Assembly: GCA_905479105.1 (NCBI GenBank)
Contig: CAJQLE010000005.1
Span: forward strand, 1-64,000
From: an uncultured Flavobacteriales bacterium
GTDB lineage: Bacteria; Bacteroidota; Bacteroidia; Flavobacteriales_G; Salibacteraceae
Length of the DNA stretch: 64,000 bases
Direction: 5' to 3'
Each line of letters starts with the position of its first letter. Positions within the stretch are counted from its first letter, which is position 1. Position numbers and translations under genes: made by a program. Shown here in pieces: positions 44,784 to 54,750 of the stretch. Under the pieces are notes generated by a model. It saw only the letters and a list, made by a program, of their open reading frames with translations. It was not told where the DNA came from and did not search any database.

Positions 44784-45476
44784 ATGTCGGATCTAGAACA
44801 TCGAATAATCTATGAAGACAATCATCTGATTGTAATCAATAAAAGGTCGGGTGAGCTTGTTCAAGGCGATAAAACAGGTGACACACCACTATTAGAGAGC
44901 CTTAAAGATCTCATTAAAGCGAGAGATAAAAAACCAGGAGCTGTATTCCTTGGAGCACCTCATCGAATAGACAGACCGGTAAGTGGAATTGTAATATTTG
45001 CTAAAACAAGTAAAGCTCTCTCAAGGATGAGTGATATTTTCAGACGTAAGGCCATTCAAAAAACTTATTGGGCAATAACGGAAAAAGCTCCGACTAAACC
45101 CCAAGGAAGACTTATTGGATGGATGAAAAAGAACGAAAAGCAAAACAAATCTTACGTCAAACAAGAAGAGACTTCTGGCTATAAAGAGGCGGTGTTAAAT
45201 TACAGTCTTAAAGTCAGCAGCGAGCGTTATCATTTAATAGAAGTAAACCTCGAAACTGGCAGGCATCACCAAATAAGAGCTCAACTGGCGGATATGGGCT
45301 GCATTATTAAAGGTGATCTAAAATACGGTGCATCCAGATCAAACCCTGACGCAAGTATTAGTCTTCATGCAAGGCTATCAAAATTTGAACATCCTGTAAA
45401 AAAGGAATTACTCGAATTGACTGCTCCTTGTCCTGATGACAAACTTTGGTCTTTTTTTGAAGAACAATTAGCCTAA
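44784..45476 (+). CDS. RluA-family pseudouridine synthase
   Basis: A 230-residue RNA-modifying enzyme. The catalytic Asp lies in the RluA motif PHRIDRPVSGIVIFAKTSKA (HR-x-DR-x-(S/T)-G), with ETGRHHQIRAQLADMGCIIK and GDLKYGA in the C-terminal half. It lacks an N-terminal S4 domain and has a short N-terminus. It converts uridine to pseudouridine in rRNA or tRNA; the target cannot be told from sequence. Operon with panB is likely; 4-bp convergent overlap with priA. Confidence 0.92.
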   Translation: MSDLEHRIIYEDNHLIVINKRSGELVQGDKTGDTPLLESLKDLIKARDKKPGAVFLGAPHRIDRPVSGIVIFAKTSKALSRMSDIFRRKAIQKTYWAITEKAPTKPQGRLIGWMKKNEKQNKSYVKQEETSGYKEAVLNYSLKVSSERYHLIEVNLETGRHHQIRAQLADMGCIIKGDLKYGASRSNPDASISLHARLSKFEHPVKKELLELTAPCPDDKLWSFFEEQLA

Positions 45477-47914
45477 TAAGGATCTACATCAATTCTGACC
45501 TTGATCTTCCGATATTCAGGGTGCCCTTCCATTTCATCGATACAACTCCAAATAATCCTTCGGCTTTCTTGAATCGAAAATTGAACATCTAACTTGAGAT
45601 AGATTTGTCGTAAATAATTATTGCGAACCCTAGGTATCACTGGTTCTTCTGGACCTAGAACTTTCGTTGAAAAGTGCTTACGCAGCAATAATCCGAAATG
45701 AACTGCTCCTTCTCTTACGAGTTTCGCGTCAGGATGTGCCATTTGGAACATTATCATTCTGACATAAGGCGGATAAGAGAATTGCTGGCGTTCAGACAAT
45801 TGATGTTGATACATTGCTTCATAGTTATTATCAACTACCAATTGCAACACAGGATGCTCAGGTCGGAATGTTTGAATCAATACTTTCCCTCGCTTATGCT
45901 TTCGCCCTGCTCTTCCCGATACTTGCGTCAATAACTGAAATGCGCGTTCAAAAGCGCGAAAATCTGGTCTATTCCATAGACTATCTGCGCTTAAAACACC
46001 CACTAAACCCACATTAGTGAAATCAAGTCCTTTGGTTACCATTTGTGTTCCCACTAAAATATCTATAGAGCCTTCTTCAAAGACAGTGATGATGTTTTGA
46101 AATGCATTCTTCTTCCTGGTGGTATCTAAATCCATTCTACCCATTCGGGCATTTGGGAAGATAATTTCCAGTTCATCTTCTATTTTTTCCGTTCCAAAAC
46201 CTTTCACAGTCATTTTAGCAGAATGACAGTTAGGGCAATGCTTTGGAAGCTTAATGTTATAGCCACAATAATGGCAAAGCATTTTTTCAAAAAACTTGTG
46301 GTAAGTCAGATTAACATCACAATTGACACACTCGGCACTCCATCCGCAAGCCTCACACAATAAAAATGGAGCATAACCTCTTCTATTCTGAAATAGAATC
46401 ACCTGTTGCTTCATAGCCAAAGTGGCTTTAATTGTCTCAATTAGCTCACCACTAAAACTTGCGTTTTGAACATCAGCCTTCTTGCTCTTTGTCATATCAA
46501 CAAGGTGAATGAGGGGCATTTGAATATCCGTGTACCGTTTATCCAATTGCACCAACGCTGATTTACCATGCCTTGCATTGTATATGGACTCAATGGCTGG
46601 AGTGGCAGAACCTAAAAGCACCTTTGCTCCAGTTTTATGAGCTAACCATATAGAAGCATCTCTGGCATTATAATGAGGTGACGATTCATGCTGTTTAAAA
46701 GAGCTTTCATGTTCTTCATCAACTATTATTAAACCTACATTATTTAAAGGAAGAAAAAGTGAAGACCTCGCACCGATAATAATTTCATTGTTAGCTGAAT
46801 CAAGCAGCCTCATCCAAGTGGTGAGTCTCTCCCGATTAGAAAAGCGAGAATGATAGACAAACAATTCTTCTCCAATCATCACTTTCAGCCGTTCAACCAA
46901 TTGGGTAGTAAGAGCTATCTCAGGAACCAAGTAAAGGACTTGTCTTCCCTCAGCAATTGTTTCTTTTATAAGTTGGGTGTAGATCAGTGTTTTACCAGAA
47001 CCCGTTACCCCATGGAGCAATGCAGTGGTATTGGTTTCAAATGCTTCTTTGATTTGTGATAATGCCTTTTCTTGATATTCATTTAAGGCAAAGTCTTGAC
47101 CTTCAGAAATATCCATTCCATATTTCAAGACTTCTTCGATTTCAAAAACCCCTCTCTCGATTAAAGATTTGAAAGACGCTGGAGATGCTTCTGCCCTTTT
47201 GATTAGATTCTGTTTCACCACAGATTGTCCATCGCCACGCATTTCAAGAAACCGCATAACTATTTGAAACTGCTTCGGAGCATTTGACAGTTTATCTAGT
47301 AGCGAAGAGATTTCGGCATCCTTTTTAAAAGCGTCAGAAAACAAAACATGCTCCACCATTTGTGGCTTTGATTCAGTTTTCATTTCTTCAGAAATCAGAA
47401 TCACCCCTTGTTTCATCAAAGAGTCAATCGCCTTCTGAATTGCTTTTTTTGGTAGTAATAATTCCAACTGATTCACAGTCATACTTTCATTTGTTGAAAG
47501 CTGAGCAACAATCATTCGTTCATCTTCCGAAAACTCCAAATACTCTTCGAACTCAGGATTCAACGAAACGGCAGTTTGAGAACTAATTTTCATTGCATTA
47601 GGCAATGCCGTGTTCATTACCGAACCCAATCCTGACATATAATAATGAGCCATCCACTCCCAAAAACGTAATTGCTCATCAGTCACAACAGGAACATCAT
47701 CCATCACATAAGCGATGTCTTTAGCCTTAGTTCCTTGGGGCAATTGCACATTCATTCGGTAAATTAAAGCAGCGTAATACCTGCGTTTCCCGAATGGAAC
47801 AACCGCTCTTCTCCCTGTTTCAAGCTCATCAATCAAATGCTCAGGAACACGATAAGTAAAGGTTCCTCGCAATGCGAGCGGGAGAATAACTTGTATGTAA
47901 TAGGGTTTAGTCAA
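45473..47914 (-). CDS. priA: Primosomal protein N' (replication restart helicase)
   Basis: An 813-residue superfamily 2 helicase. N-terminal DNA-binding domain (VILPLALRGTFTYRVPEHL), Walker A LLHGVTGSGKTLIY, DEEH box VDEEHESSFKQHES, the zinc-binding Cys cluster (CEACGWSAECVNCDV ... CHYCGYNIKLPKHCPNCHS) and helicase motifs V-VI (LVGTQMVTKGLDFTNVGLVG, FERAFQLLTQVSGRAGRKHK). It reloads the replisome at stalled forks. Length is normal. Divergent from the symporter gene at 48022 across a 107-bp spacer. Confidence 0.97.
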   Translation of the reverse strand: MTKPYYIQVILPLALRGTFTYRVPEHLIDELETGRRAVVPFGKRRYYAALIYRMNVQLPQGTKAKDIAYVMDDVPVVTDEQLRFWEWMAHYYMSGLGSVMNTALPNAMKISSQTAVSLNPEFEEYLEFSEDERMIVAQLSTNESMTVNQLELLLPKKAIQKAIDSLMKQGVILISEEMKTESKPQMVEHVLFSDAFKKDAEISSLLDKLSNAPKQFQIVMRFLEMRGDGQSVVKQNLIKRAEASPASFKSLIERGVFEIEEVLKYGMDISEGQDFALNEYQEKALSQIKEAFETNTTALLHGVTGSGKTLIYTQLIKETIAEGRQVLYLVPEIALTTQLVERLKVMIGEELFVYHSRFSNRERLTTWMRLLDSANNEIIIGARSSLFLPLNNVGLIIVDEEHESSFKQHESSPHYNARDASIWLAHKTGAKVLLGSATPAIESIYNARHGKSALVQLDKRYTDIQMPLIHLVDMTKSKKADVQNASFSGELIETIKATLAMKQQVILFQNRRGYAPFLLCEACGWSAECVNCDVNLTYHKFFEKMLCHYCGYNIKLPKHCPNCHSAKMTVKGFGTEKIEDELEIIFPNARMGRMDLDTTRKKNAFQNIITVFEEGSIDILVGTQMVTKGLDFTNVGLVGVLSADSLWNRPDFRAFERAFQLLTQVSGRAGRKHKRGKVLIQTFRPEHPVLQLVVDNNYEAMYQHQLSERQQFSYPPYVRMIMFQMAHPDAKLVREGAVHFGLLLRKHFSTKVLGPEEPVIPRVRNNYLRQIYLKLDVQFSIQESRRIIWSCIDEMEGHPEYRKIKVRIDVDPY

Positions 47915-48021
47915 CCATGCGAATGTAAAAGCATCATGTTAGTCATTGATAAGGTGTTAAAAACTAACCGTGTTTTCACTCCAAAAAAGGTCATCACATC
48001 TTTACTATTGTATCTGCTGCT

Positions 48022-49983
48022 ATGCTCACAATTCTAGATTGGTCAATTATTATTGGATTTCTTCTGCTCTCATTGGGCATAGGGCTGCATTATAGAAAAA
48101 ATGCAGGAAAGAGCATGTCTGATTTCTTCTTAGGCGGAAGAAATTTACCGTGGTATATAGCGGGTTTATCAATGGTTGCAACAACTTTCGCAGCTGACAC
48201 TCCCCTAGCCGTCTCTGAATTAGTTTCACAAGGTGGTATTGCGAAAAACTGGCTGTGGTGGTCGTTTATTTTTGGTGGTGCTCTTACAACTTTCTTTTTC
48301 GCAATGCTTTGGCGCAGGTCAAACATCCTAACAGAATTAGAATTCATTCAATTGCGGTATGAAGGCAAGCCAGCTTTCTATTTACGCCTATTCAAATCGG
48401 CCTATTTAGGCTTATTTATCAATGCCATTATCATTGCCTGGGTCAATTTGGCGATGATGTCTCTTATTGAAGTGTTCTTTGATGTTAATCGAGATACGGC
48501 TTACATGGTGACTCTTGGATTAATGGTTTTGGCCGTTTCTTATTCCGCTTTATCAGGATTAAAAGGTGTTGCTATTACGGATACTATTCAGTTCACTATT
48601 GCCATGATTGGTTGCATCATTTTGGCAATACTAGTTGTGAATAGTGATCAAGTTGGTGGTATTGATGTACTGAAGTCGAGACTTCCAGCCTCAAGCCTTG
48701 ATTTCGTGCCTCAGATTTCTAGTACTTCTGAGGATATTTCTTTGACTTCTGGACTGCACGGCTTTGGACTAACTCTTGGAGCTTTTTTCTCTTTTATTGC
48801 AATCCAATGGTGGGCAAGTTGGTATCCAGGCGCTGAACCAGGTGGTGGCGGTTATATAGCTCAACGTATGATGAGCACCAAAACAGAAAAAGATGCTATT
48901 TGGGCGACACTCCTCTTCCAAGTTGGTCATTACTGCATTCGTCCTTGGCCATGGATTATTGTTGGCCTTTGTGCAATTGTACTTTATACTCCACAAGACG
49001 AAACCCTCATAAAGAATATCAGCTATTTTTCAGAAGGACATTCAGAACTCGCCATCCAGCCTGAGGTTGAAAACTCAGCAATTACTGAAATTGGTGCAAA
49101 GTCCTCAGAGGATTATTTAATCTTATTTCCATCGCTCATTGATACCGATCAAGAACGTGAAGTGAAATATCATTTTGAACCTCGTTTAGGATTTGTATTC
49201 GCAATGCGGCAATTCCTGCCCAGTGGATTGGTGGGTCTTTTGCTGGTCGCTTTTATTGCGGCTTACTTAAGCACCATCTCAACCCAAGTAAATTGGGGTG
49301 CTAGCTATGTAGTAAACGACCTCATCCTTCCCCTTCAACAAAATAGTTCTCAATCATCACTCATAAAGTATAGTCGACTGGCCTCTGTTGGTATTATGAT
49401 ACTTGGTGCTATTGTAACTCCATTTGTCACAAGCATAAGTGGTGTTTGGGAGTTCATTATGCAATGTGGCGCGGGGTTAGGATTGGTACTCATTCTTAGA
49501 TGGTATTGGTGGCGCGTTAATGCTTGGAGCGAAATTGCTGCGACCGTTGCACCTCTTTTGGCCTTTTCATTTTGCCAATTCTATTTAAATGATGCTCTCG
49601 GAGAAAATTTTATTTCACAATATGGACCATATTATTTTACTGTCGGATTCACCACTTTGGTGTGGATTTCTGTGACCTTTTTGACACCTAAACCCAGTGA
49701 AAAACATATTAAATCATTTGACTCACGTGTGCAACCGATGGGCGTATGGCCGTCTTATATAGAGGGCGTTAGCCATAGAAACAAACAACTAAAATGGCTG
49801 GCAGGAAATACTCTTTCAATGATTCTATTTATTATTTCGTTCCTGTTTGCGATTGGTAGTTTAATTTTGATGGAATTCCAAAATGCAGTTATCTACGTTT
49901 CATTGTCAATTATATCCGTATTCAGTTTGAAGATATTTCTCAAAAAAACCAATATCTTCAGACGCAATTCAGAATCTAAATGA
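48022..49983 (+). CDS. Sodium:solute symporter, long form (SSS family)
   Basis: A 653-residue inner-membrane symporter with about 14 hydrophobic segments. SSS signatures: FFLGGRNLPWYIAGLSMVAT near the N-terminus and LVAFIAAYLSTISTQVNWGA in the middle. It has a long soluble insert (about 325-390, SYFSEGHSELAIQPEVENSA) and extra C-terminal segments. This large form occurs in Bacteroidota next to diverse genes; substrate not known. The lipoprotein gene that follows overlaps its stop by 4 bp. Confidence 0.88.
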   Translation: MLTILDWSIIIGFLLLSLGIGLHYRKNAGKSMSDFFLGGRNLPWYIAGLSMVATTFAADTPLAVSELVSQGGIAKNWLWWSFIFGGALTTFFFAMLWRRSNILTELEFIQLRYEGKPAFYLRLFKSAYLGLFINAIIIAWVNLAMMSLIEVFFDVNRDTAYMVTLGLMVLAVSYSALSGLKGVAITDTIQFTIAMIGCIILAILVVNSDQVGGIDVLKSRLPASSLDFVPQISSTSEDISLTSGLHGFGLTLGAFFSFIAIQWWASWYPGAEPGGGGYIAQRMMSTKTEKDAIWATLLFQVGHYCIRPWPWIIVGLCAIVLYTPQDETLIKNISYFSEGHSELAIQPEVENSAITEIGAKSSEDYLILFPSLIDTDQEREVKYHFEPRLGFVFAMRQFLPSGLVGLLLVAFIAAYLSTISTQVNWGASYVVNDLILPLQQNSSQSSLIKYSRLASVGIMILGAIVTPFVTSISGVWEFIMQCGAGLGLVLILRWYWWRVNAWSEIAATVAPLLAFSFCQFYLNDALGENFISQYGPYYFTVGFTTLVWISVTFLTPKPSEKHIKSFDSRVQPMGVWPSYIEGVSHRNKQLKWLAGNTLSMILFIISFLFAIGSLILMEFQNAVIYVSLSIISVFSLKIFLKKTNIFRRNSESK

Positions 49984-50900
49984 AATCATCTTTATACTTC
50001 CTTCTATCAATAGCCATCATTTCTGTTTTGACTTTATCATCCTGTGGTGGTGAAGACCCAAAGAACATGGATAATGGACCTTCTTCAGAATCCTCAAAAC
50101 CAAAGGCTAAAGCTTCAGGTTCATCGGTATTGAAAGTGGGTGATAAATTATTCAACCTGCCCTCACCTCTTGAAACAGCAATGCTTATAGAGGAAGTTGG
50201 AGGTCATTTTAATGAGTCAATGTTGAATCCAATTGTAGATGCTGGTCAATATTCTGTAAAAACTAAGCAAGCTATGAATCTTGGGGTTTATGGAGCTGAC
50301 TTGGGTTACTGCTTGATTTACAATCAATCTCAAAAGGCCTTTACGCTTTTAGCTACTACCAAGAAGTTAGGCACAGAACTCGTTATTTCTCCTGCCTTAT
50401 ATAAAGGTCTAATGAAGCGTTTTGAGGGAAACATGGAAAATAAAGACTCTTTATTAATTTTCGTTTCTGAACTTAATCGCCTTAGTGATGAATATTTAAA
50501 AGAGAATGAAAGTGAAGATTTAAGCGCCATGATTCTTTATGGCGGATGGGTTGAATCTTTATACTTTGTCTCTGAATTGAGTAAGAGCCTTGACAATGAT
50601 GCGCTTAGAGCGCGCGTAGGAGAGCAGAAAAATACACTTGTCAATCTTATTGGATTAATAACCCAGCAAAATAGTGATGGTCGTTTTGATGATATTTTGG
50701 CCTCGCTGAATGATCTGAAAGCATCATTTGCTAAGGTGAACAGTACATATTCTTATTTCGAGCCTGAAACAAAACCAGACCAGAAACTCACGATTATTAA
50801 GAGTAAAAGCTCTGTGGAGTTGGACAATGCTCTTATGGAAGAGATATCAAATAAAATAACTGCGTTACGCAAAAATATAATTACAACTTCAGCCTCATGA
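49980..50900 (+). CDS. Lipoprotein, hypothetical
   Basis: A 306-residue protein with a lipobox signal (SIAIISVLTLSSCGGEDPKN), a Ser/Lys-rich linker (about 25-45) and a helical mature domain (SPLETAMLIEEVGGHFNESM, YGGWVESLYFVSELSKSLDN). I do not recognise the family. The tight overlaps with the symporter upstream and the small exported protein downstream (4 bp each) show one operon. Confidence 0.7.
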   Translation: MKSSLYFLLSIAIISVLTLSSCGGEDPKNMDNGPSSESSKPKAKASGSSVLKVGDKLFNLPSPLETAMLIEEVGGHFNESMLNPIVDAGQYSVKTKQAMNLGVYGADLGYCLIYNQSQKAFTLLATTKKLGTELVISPALYKGLMKRFEGNMENKDSLLIFVSELNRLSDEYLKENESEDLSAMILYGGWVESLYFVSELSKSLDNDALRARVGEQKNTLVNLIGLITQQNSDGRFDDILASLNDLKASFAKVNSTYSYFEPETKPDQKLTIIKSKSSVELDNALMEEISNKITALRKNIITTSAS

Positions 50901-51307
50901 GAAATTTGATCCTGATTTGTGTCCTTTTTCTAGCGTCTATAGGCGCTAAAGCTCAATGTGAAATTACAGCTGATGTTTGTCAAACTCATATTAGTAGTCA
51001 ATATCTTTCAGATGGTCAGCACTATCGTGCATTACTTTTAAGTGACCAAGTAGCTGAGTTTAATGCAACGCTATATGGAGGAACTACTTATCGATTAGCC
51101 GGATGCAGTGGAACTCAAGATGGAAATCTTCAATACAGAGTATTTGATTCTCAAAGAAATCTTCTTTTTAAGAATGATGAATTTCAAAACGCCCCTCATT
51201 GGGATTTCCAAGTAGAAGCTACGCTTGATGTAATCATTGAAGCACAGCTTGATCCTATTGCTGGAGCAAGCGGCTGTGCTGTTATGTTGATGGGCTTCAG
51301 ACGATAG
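50897..51307 (+). CDS. Small secreted beta-rich protein, hypothetical
   Basis: A 136-residue exported protein with a signal peptide (MRNLILICVLFLASIGAKAQ). The mature part is a compact beta domain with four or more Cys (CEITADVCQT, AGCSGTQD, GCAVMLMGF), likely disulfide-bonded in the periplasm. The pattern (LYGGTTYRLAGCSG, YRVFDSQRNLLF) resembles small jelly-roll-like stress or carbohydrate-binding domains, but this is a guess. Last gene of the symporter operon. Confidence 0.65.
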   Translation: MRNLILICVLFLASIGAKAQCEITADVCQTHISSQYLSDGQHYRALLLSDQVAEFNATLYGGTTYRLAGCSGTQDGNLQYRVFDSQRNLLFKNDEFQNAPHWDFQVEATLDVIIEAQLDPIAGASGCAVMLMGFRR

Positions 51308-51381
51308 TCAATTCCATTTCTTTGTCTTGAGTTTTTTGTGGCAACTAGATGATAGGTTTTATCCTCTCTAATAACTAATCA

Positions 51382-52332
51382 ATGGCAATAGACACTCACA
51401 AAAGTCTTTTTGAAGCTGATTACCCTGTAATCATGGCTCCTATGTTTTTAGTTTCAAATGCAGCGATGGTAATAGCTGCTTCAGATAATGGCATTTCGGG
51501 CACATTCCCTGCATTAAACTACCGAACTGATAAAGAGTTTAGGGCAGCAATTGATGATATTAGAGCTCATTCTTCAAAGCCTTTTGGTGTAAACCTTATC
51601 GTGAATAAATCAAACGTTAAGTACAAAGCACAGTTAGATACGTGCATTGAAAAAAAGATTGATTACATCATCACCTCTCTCGGAAACCCAAAAGAATGCA
51701 TCGATCGATGTAAGCCTCTAGGGATAAAAGTATTCTGCGATGTAATTGACTTAAAATATGCCCTTAAGGTTCAGGAACTTGGTGCAGATGCTGTAATTGC
51801 TGTTAATTCAGTAGCTGGAGGGCATGCAGGAAATATTACTCCTGAAGAGCTGATACCAATGCTGAAAAAAGAGTTAAGTATCCCGATAATATCCGCTGGC
51901 GGAGTGAGTAATTCAGATGATATTAAAAGAATGATTGATTTGGGAGCAAGCGCTGTATCGGTAGGGACAGTTTTTATTGCCAGTGAAGAAGCCGGAGTCT
52001 CTGATGATTATAAAAATGCATTGGTTCAATATGGCGAGAAAGACATTGTGAGAACAACTAAAATGTCCGGCAGTGCCCTAACTGTTATCAATACTCCCTA
52101 TGTGCAAACAATAGGAACTGAAGCTAGTTTTTTGGAGAAGTTAATGCATCGAAACAAATGGCTTAAGAAGTATATCAAGATGTTCATTGCTGTGAGAGGA
52201 TTAAATAAAATCTCTAATGCCGCCAATAAGGCCACATACAAAACTGTATGGGTTGCCGGCCCTACTATTGAAAGCATCAAGGCAGTTGAACCGCTATCAG
52301 TAATCATCAAACGACTGGTGAGCGGGCTTTAA
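51382..52332 (+). CDS. Nitronate monooxygenase-family FMN enzyme
   Basis: A 316-residue TIM-barrel flavoenzyme of the 2-nitropropane dioxygenase / enoyl-reductase-like family. PVIMAPMFLVSNAAMVIAAS opens the barrel; AVNSVAGGHAGNITPEEL holds the active-site His; AGGVSNSDDIKRMIDLGASA and VSVGTVFIASEEAG bind the FMN phosphate. It oxidises nitronates, or related compounds, using O2. Physiological substrate unknown. Gene alone, same strand as the SDR gene 65 bp on. Confidence 0.88.
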   Translation: MAIDTHKSLFEADYPVIMAPMFLVSNAAMVIAASDNGISGTFPALNYRTDKEFRAAIDDIRAHSSKPFGVNLIVNKSNVKYKAQLDTCIEKKIDYIITSLGNPKECIDRCKPLGIKVFCDVIDLKYALKVQELGADAVIAVNSVAGGHAGNITPEELIPMLKKELSIPIISAGGVSNSDDIKRMIDLGASAVSVGTVFIASEEAGVSDDYKNALVQYGEKDIVRTTKMSGSALTVINTPYVQTIGTEASFLEKLMHRNKWLKKYIKMFIAVRGLNKISNAANKATYKTVWVAGPTIESIKAVEPLSVIIKRLVSGL

Positions 52333-52397
52333 CGTTTTTACAATTCTCTCTCCCCTTTTTTCATCTGAATCCAATAATCAAGTGTTAGATTTGAGCC

Positions 52398-53159
52398 ATG
52401 AATAAAATCGCATTGATCACTGGTGCTACAGCTGGATTCGGTGAGGCCATCGCAAACATATTTGCCAAAAATAATTTCGACCTTATCATTACCGGAAGAA
52501 GAACCGAACGTCTTGAAAAATTAAAAACATCTCTCGAATCTGAATTTCAAGTCAAGGTATTGACGCTCTCTTTTGATGTACGCGATCAATCGGCAGTTAA
52601 AAGCAATCTTAATAGTTTACCAAAAGAATGGAAATCCATCGATGCACTCATCAATAATGCTGGCTTAGCAAGTGGATTAAATCATATTCAGGATGGTGAT
52701 ATTGAAGATTGGGATAGAATGATTGATACCAATGTGAAAGGTCTTCTCTATGTCTCTAAATCAATCATTCCGTTAATGATTGAAAGAAAGAAAGGACACA
52801 TCATCAATATAGGATCAACAGCGGGTAAAGAAGTCTATGAAAATGGCAATGTGTACTGCGCTTCAAAGCACGCGGTGGATGCCATTTCTAAAGGAATGCG
52901 GATTGACCTTTTAGGCACGGGAATCAAAGTCACTCAGATTGCACCTGGTGCAGCAGAAACAGAATTCAGTCTTGTGCGCTTTCATGGAGATGAAGCACGC
53001 GCAAAAGCTGCTTATAATGGCTATCAACCTATGACACCAAACGATATTGCAGAACAAGTTTATTACGTAACAACTCTTCCTGAAAACTTGTGTATCAATG
53101 ATATGGTTATTACTAGTTTGGCCCAAGCAAATAGCTACTACATTAATAGAGAAAACTAA
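52398..53159 (+). CDS. Short-chain dehydrogenase/reductase (YdfG-like)
   Basis: A 253-residue classical SDR. Cofactor loop TGATAGFGEAIA at residues 7-18, R-rich NADP-preferring turn ITGRRTERLEKL, NNAGLASG, and catalytic Ser-Tyr-Lys in NIGSTAG and VYCASKHAVD. The C-terminal part (TPNDIAEQVYYVTTLPENLC) is like the 3-hydroxy acid dehydrogenase YdfG. It likely reduces or oxidises small hydroxy/keto acids with NADP(H). The purine nucleoside phosphorylase gene begins 7 bp later. Confidence 0.92.
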   Translation: MNKIALITGATAGFGEAIANIFAKNNFDLIITGRRTERLEKLKTSLESEFQVKVLTLSFDVRDQSAVKSNLNSLPKEWKSIDALINNAGLASGLNHIQDGDIEDWDRMIDTNVKGLLYVSKSIIPLMIERKKGHIINIGSTAGKEVYENGNVYCASKHAVDAISKGMRIDLLGTGIKVTQIAPGAAETEFSLVRFHGDEARAKAAYNGYQPMTPNDIAEQVYYVTTLPENLCINDMVITSLAQANSYYINREN

Positions 53160-53166
53160 TCATTGA

Positions 53167-53985
53167 ATGGATCTGTTCTCAAAAATTCAAGAAGCAACCC
53201 AGTTCTTAGCCTCTAAAGGAATAAAAGATGTAGAAGTTGGTATTGTGCTAGGAACCGGACTTGGGAAATTAGCTGACCTAATTCAGGACTCCATTTCAAT
53301 CGACTACACCGACATACCGTATTTCTCAGCATCCACAGTTGAGTCGCATAAGGGCAAACTCATTTATGGAACTTTAGGCAACAAAAAAGTTTTAGCCATG
53401 CAAGGTCGACTTCATTACTATGAAGGATACGATATGAAAGCTATTTCATTTCCGATTAGAGTTATCAAATTTTTAGGTGCTAGCACTCTCCTTCTATCCG
53501 GAGCTGCAGGTGCAATGAATCTTGAGTTCAAGAAAGGCGACTTGATTATGATCACAGACCAAATCAACCTTTTACCAACCAATCCTTTGATTGGTGCTAA
53601 TGACGAACGTCTCGGCCCACGCTTTCCTGACATGAGTGAAACCTATTCAAAGAATTTGCAGGAAAAGATTTTGTCTATAGCAGGCTCCAAAAAGTTTAAC
53701 CTTCGTCAAGGCGTTTATGTTGCAGTTCAAGGCCCAATGCTTGAATCAGCAGCCGAGTATCGGTTTCTAAGAACTATTGGGGCTGATGCTGTCGGAATGA
53801 GCACAGCTCCTGAGGTTATTGTTGCTAAGCACAGTGGAATGAACGTGGCAGCGGTAATTGTTCTTACTGATGAGTGCGATCCTGATAATCTGAAGCCTAT
53901 TGAAATCGATGAAATCATGGAAATTGCAGGCAAGGCAGAAGAAAAGCTTATCGAACTTTTTTCTCAAGTAATTGACGCTTTGTAA
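53167..53985 (+). CDS. punA: Purine nucleoside phosphorylase (trimeric type I)
   Basis: A 272-residue PNP for purine salvage: it cleaves inosine or guanosine with phosphate to base and ribose 1-phosphate. Motifs: VLGTGLGKLAD, VESHKGKLIYG, MQGRLHYYEGYDM, LSGAAGAMNLEFKKGDL, VAVQGPMLESAAEYRFLRTI, ADAVGMSTAPEVIVAKH and LTDECDPDNLKP. Length matches the trimeric family. It abuts trmN6 with no gap (stop TAA, then ATG). Confidence 0.95.
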   Translation: MDLFSKIQEATQFLASKGIKDVEVGIVLGTGLGKLADLIQDSISIDYTDIPYFSASTVESHKGKLIYGTLGNKKVLAMQGRLHYYEGYDMKAISFPIRVIKFLGASTLLLSGAAGAMNLEFKKGDLIMITDQINLLPTNPLIGANDERLGPRFPDMSETYSKNLQEKILSIAGSKKFNLRQGVYVAVQGPMLESAAEYRFLRTIGADAVGMSTAPEVIVAKHSGMNVAAVIVLTDECDPDNLKPIEIDEIMEIAGKAEEKLIELFSQVIDAL

Positions 53986-54699
53986 ATGGCTAATTCATGG
54001 TTCGACTTCAAGCAGTTTCGAGTTGAGCAGGAAAATGCAGCCTTTAAAGTAGGCACAGATGCTTGTCTTCTTGGAGCATGGCTCAAACCTAAAAACGCAC
54101 AACATATTCTGGACATTGGAACTGGCTCTGGAGTTATAGCTCTCATGCTAGCACAAAAGAGTACAGCATTAATTGAAGCTATTGAACTAGACCAATTAAG
54201 TAGTGATCAAGCCGAGGATAATTTCGTAAAATCTCCATGGACGGAGAGATTGCGGGTAAGTCATATAGACTTGAATGACTTCGTTAGTAAAACAAATACC
54301 AAGTATGATCTTATAGTATGCAATCCTCCTTTCTTCGTAGGATCAACTAAAAACAAAGAGAGTCGCGTGAGTGCAGCGCGCCATGAAGAACATCTTAGTT
54401 TAGAATCTCTTCTTATTCATTCTTATTCCTTAACCAATGAGACAGGACAACTAGCTCTAGTAATGCCATATGAGCGACTCATTCAAATAGAAAAGGAATG
54501 CAAGAAAGGGAAATGGTTTATTGAGCGCAAATTAAGTGTCCGTCCAAAAAAAGACCGAGCATTTAATCGAGTAATCGTTCTTCTCTCAAAAGATGAAAAC
54601 ACAAAGATAGATTGCGAAGAACTCACTTTATATACTGATAATCATACCTATACCCAAGAGGCTACACAACGATTAAAGCCTTATTATTTGAACTTATAA
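53986..54699 (+). CDS. trmN6: tRNA1(Val) (adenine37-N6)-methyltransferase
   Basis: A 237-residue SAM-dependent N6-adenine methyltransferase of the YfiC/TrmN6 type. N-terminal FKQFRVEQENAAFKVGTDACLLG is typical, then SAM motif I LDIGTGSGVIALML and the catalytic NPPFF in IVCNPPFFVGSTKNKES. It methylates A37 of tRNA(Val). Starts one base after the PNP stop, so likely co-transcribed. Confidence 0.93.
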   Translation: MANSWFDFKQFRVEQENAAFKVGTDACLLGAWLKPKNAQHILDIGTGSGVIALMLAQKSTALIEAIELDQLSSDQAEDNFVKSPWTERLRVSHIDLNDFVSKTNTKYDLIVCNPPFFVGSTKNKESRVSAARHEEHLSLESLLIHSYSLTNETGQLALVMPYERLIQIEKECKKGKWFIERKLSVRPKKDRAFNRVIVLLSKDENTKIDCEELTLYTDNHTYTQEATQRLKPYYLNL

Positions 54700-54750
54700 T
54701 ATTTTGGCCCTTATATTGATTTAGCTTTACAAATTCTAATAAAAACAACA

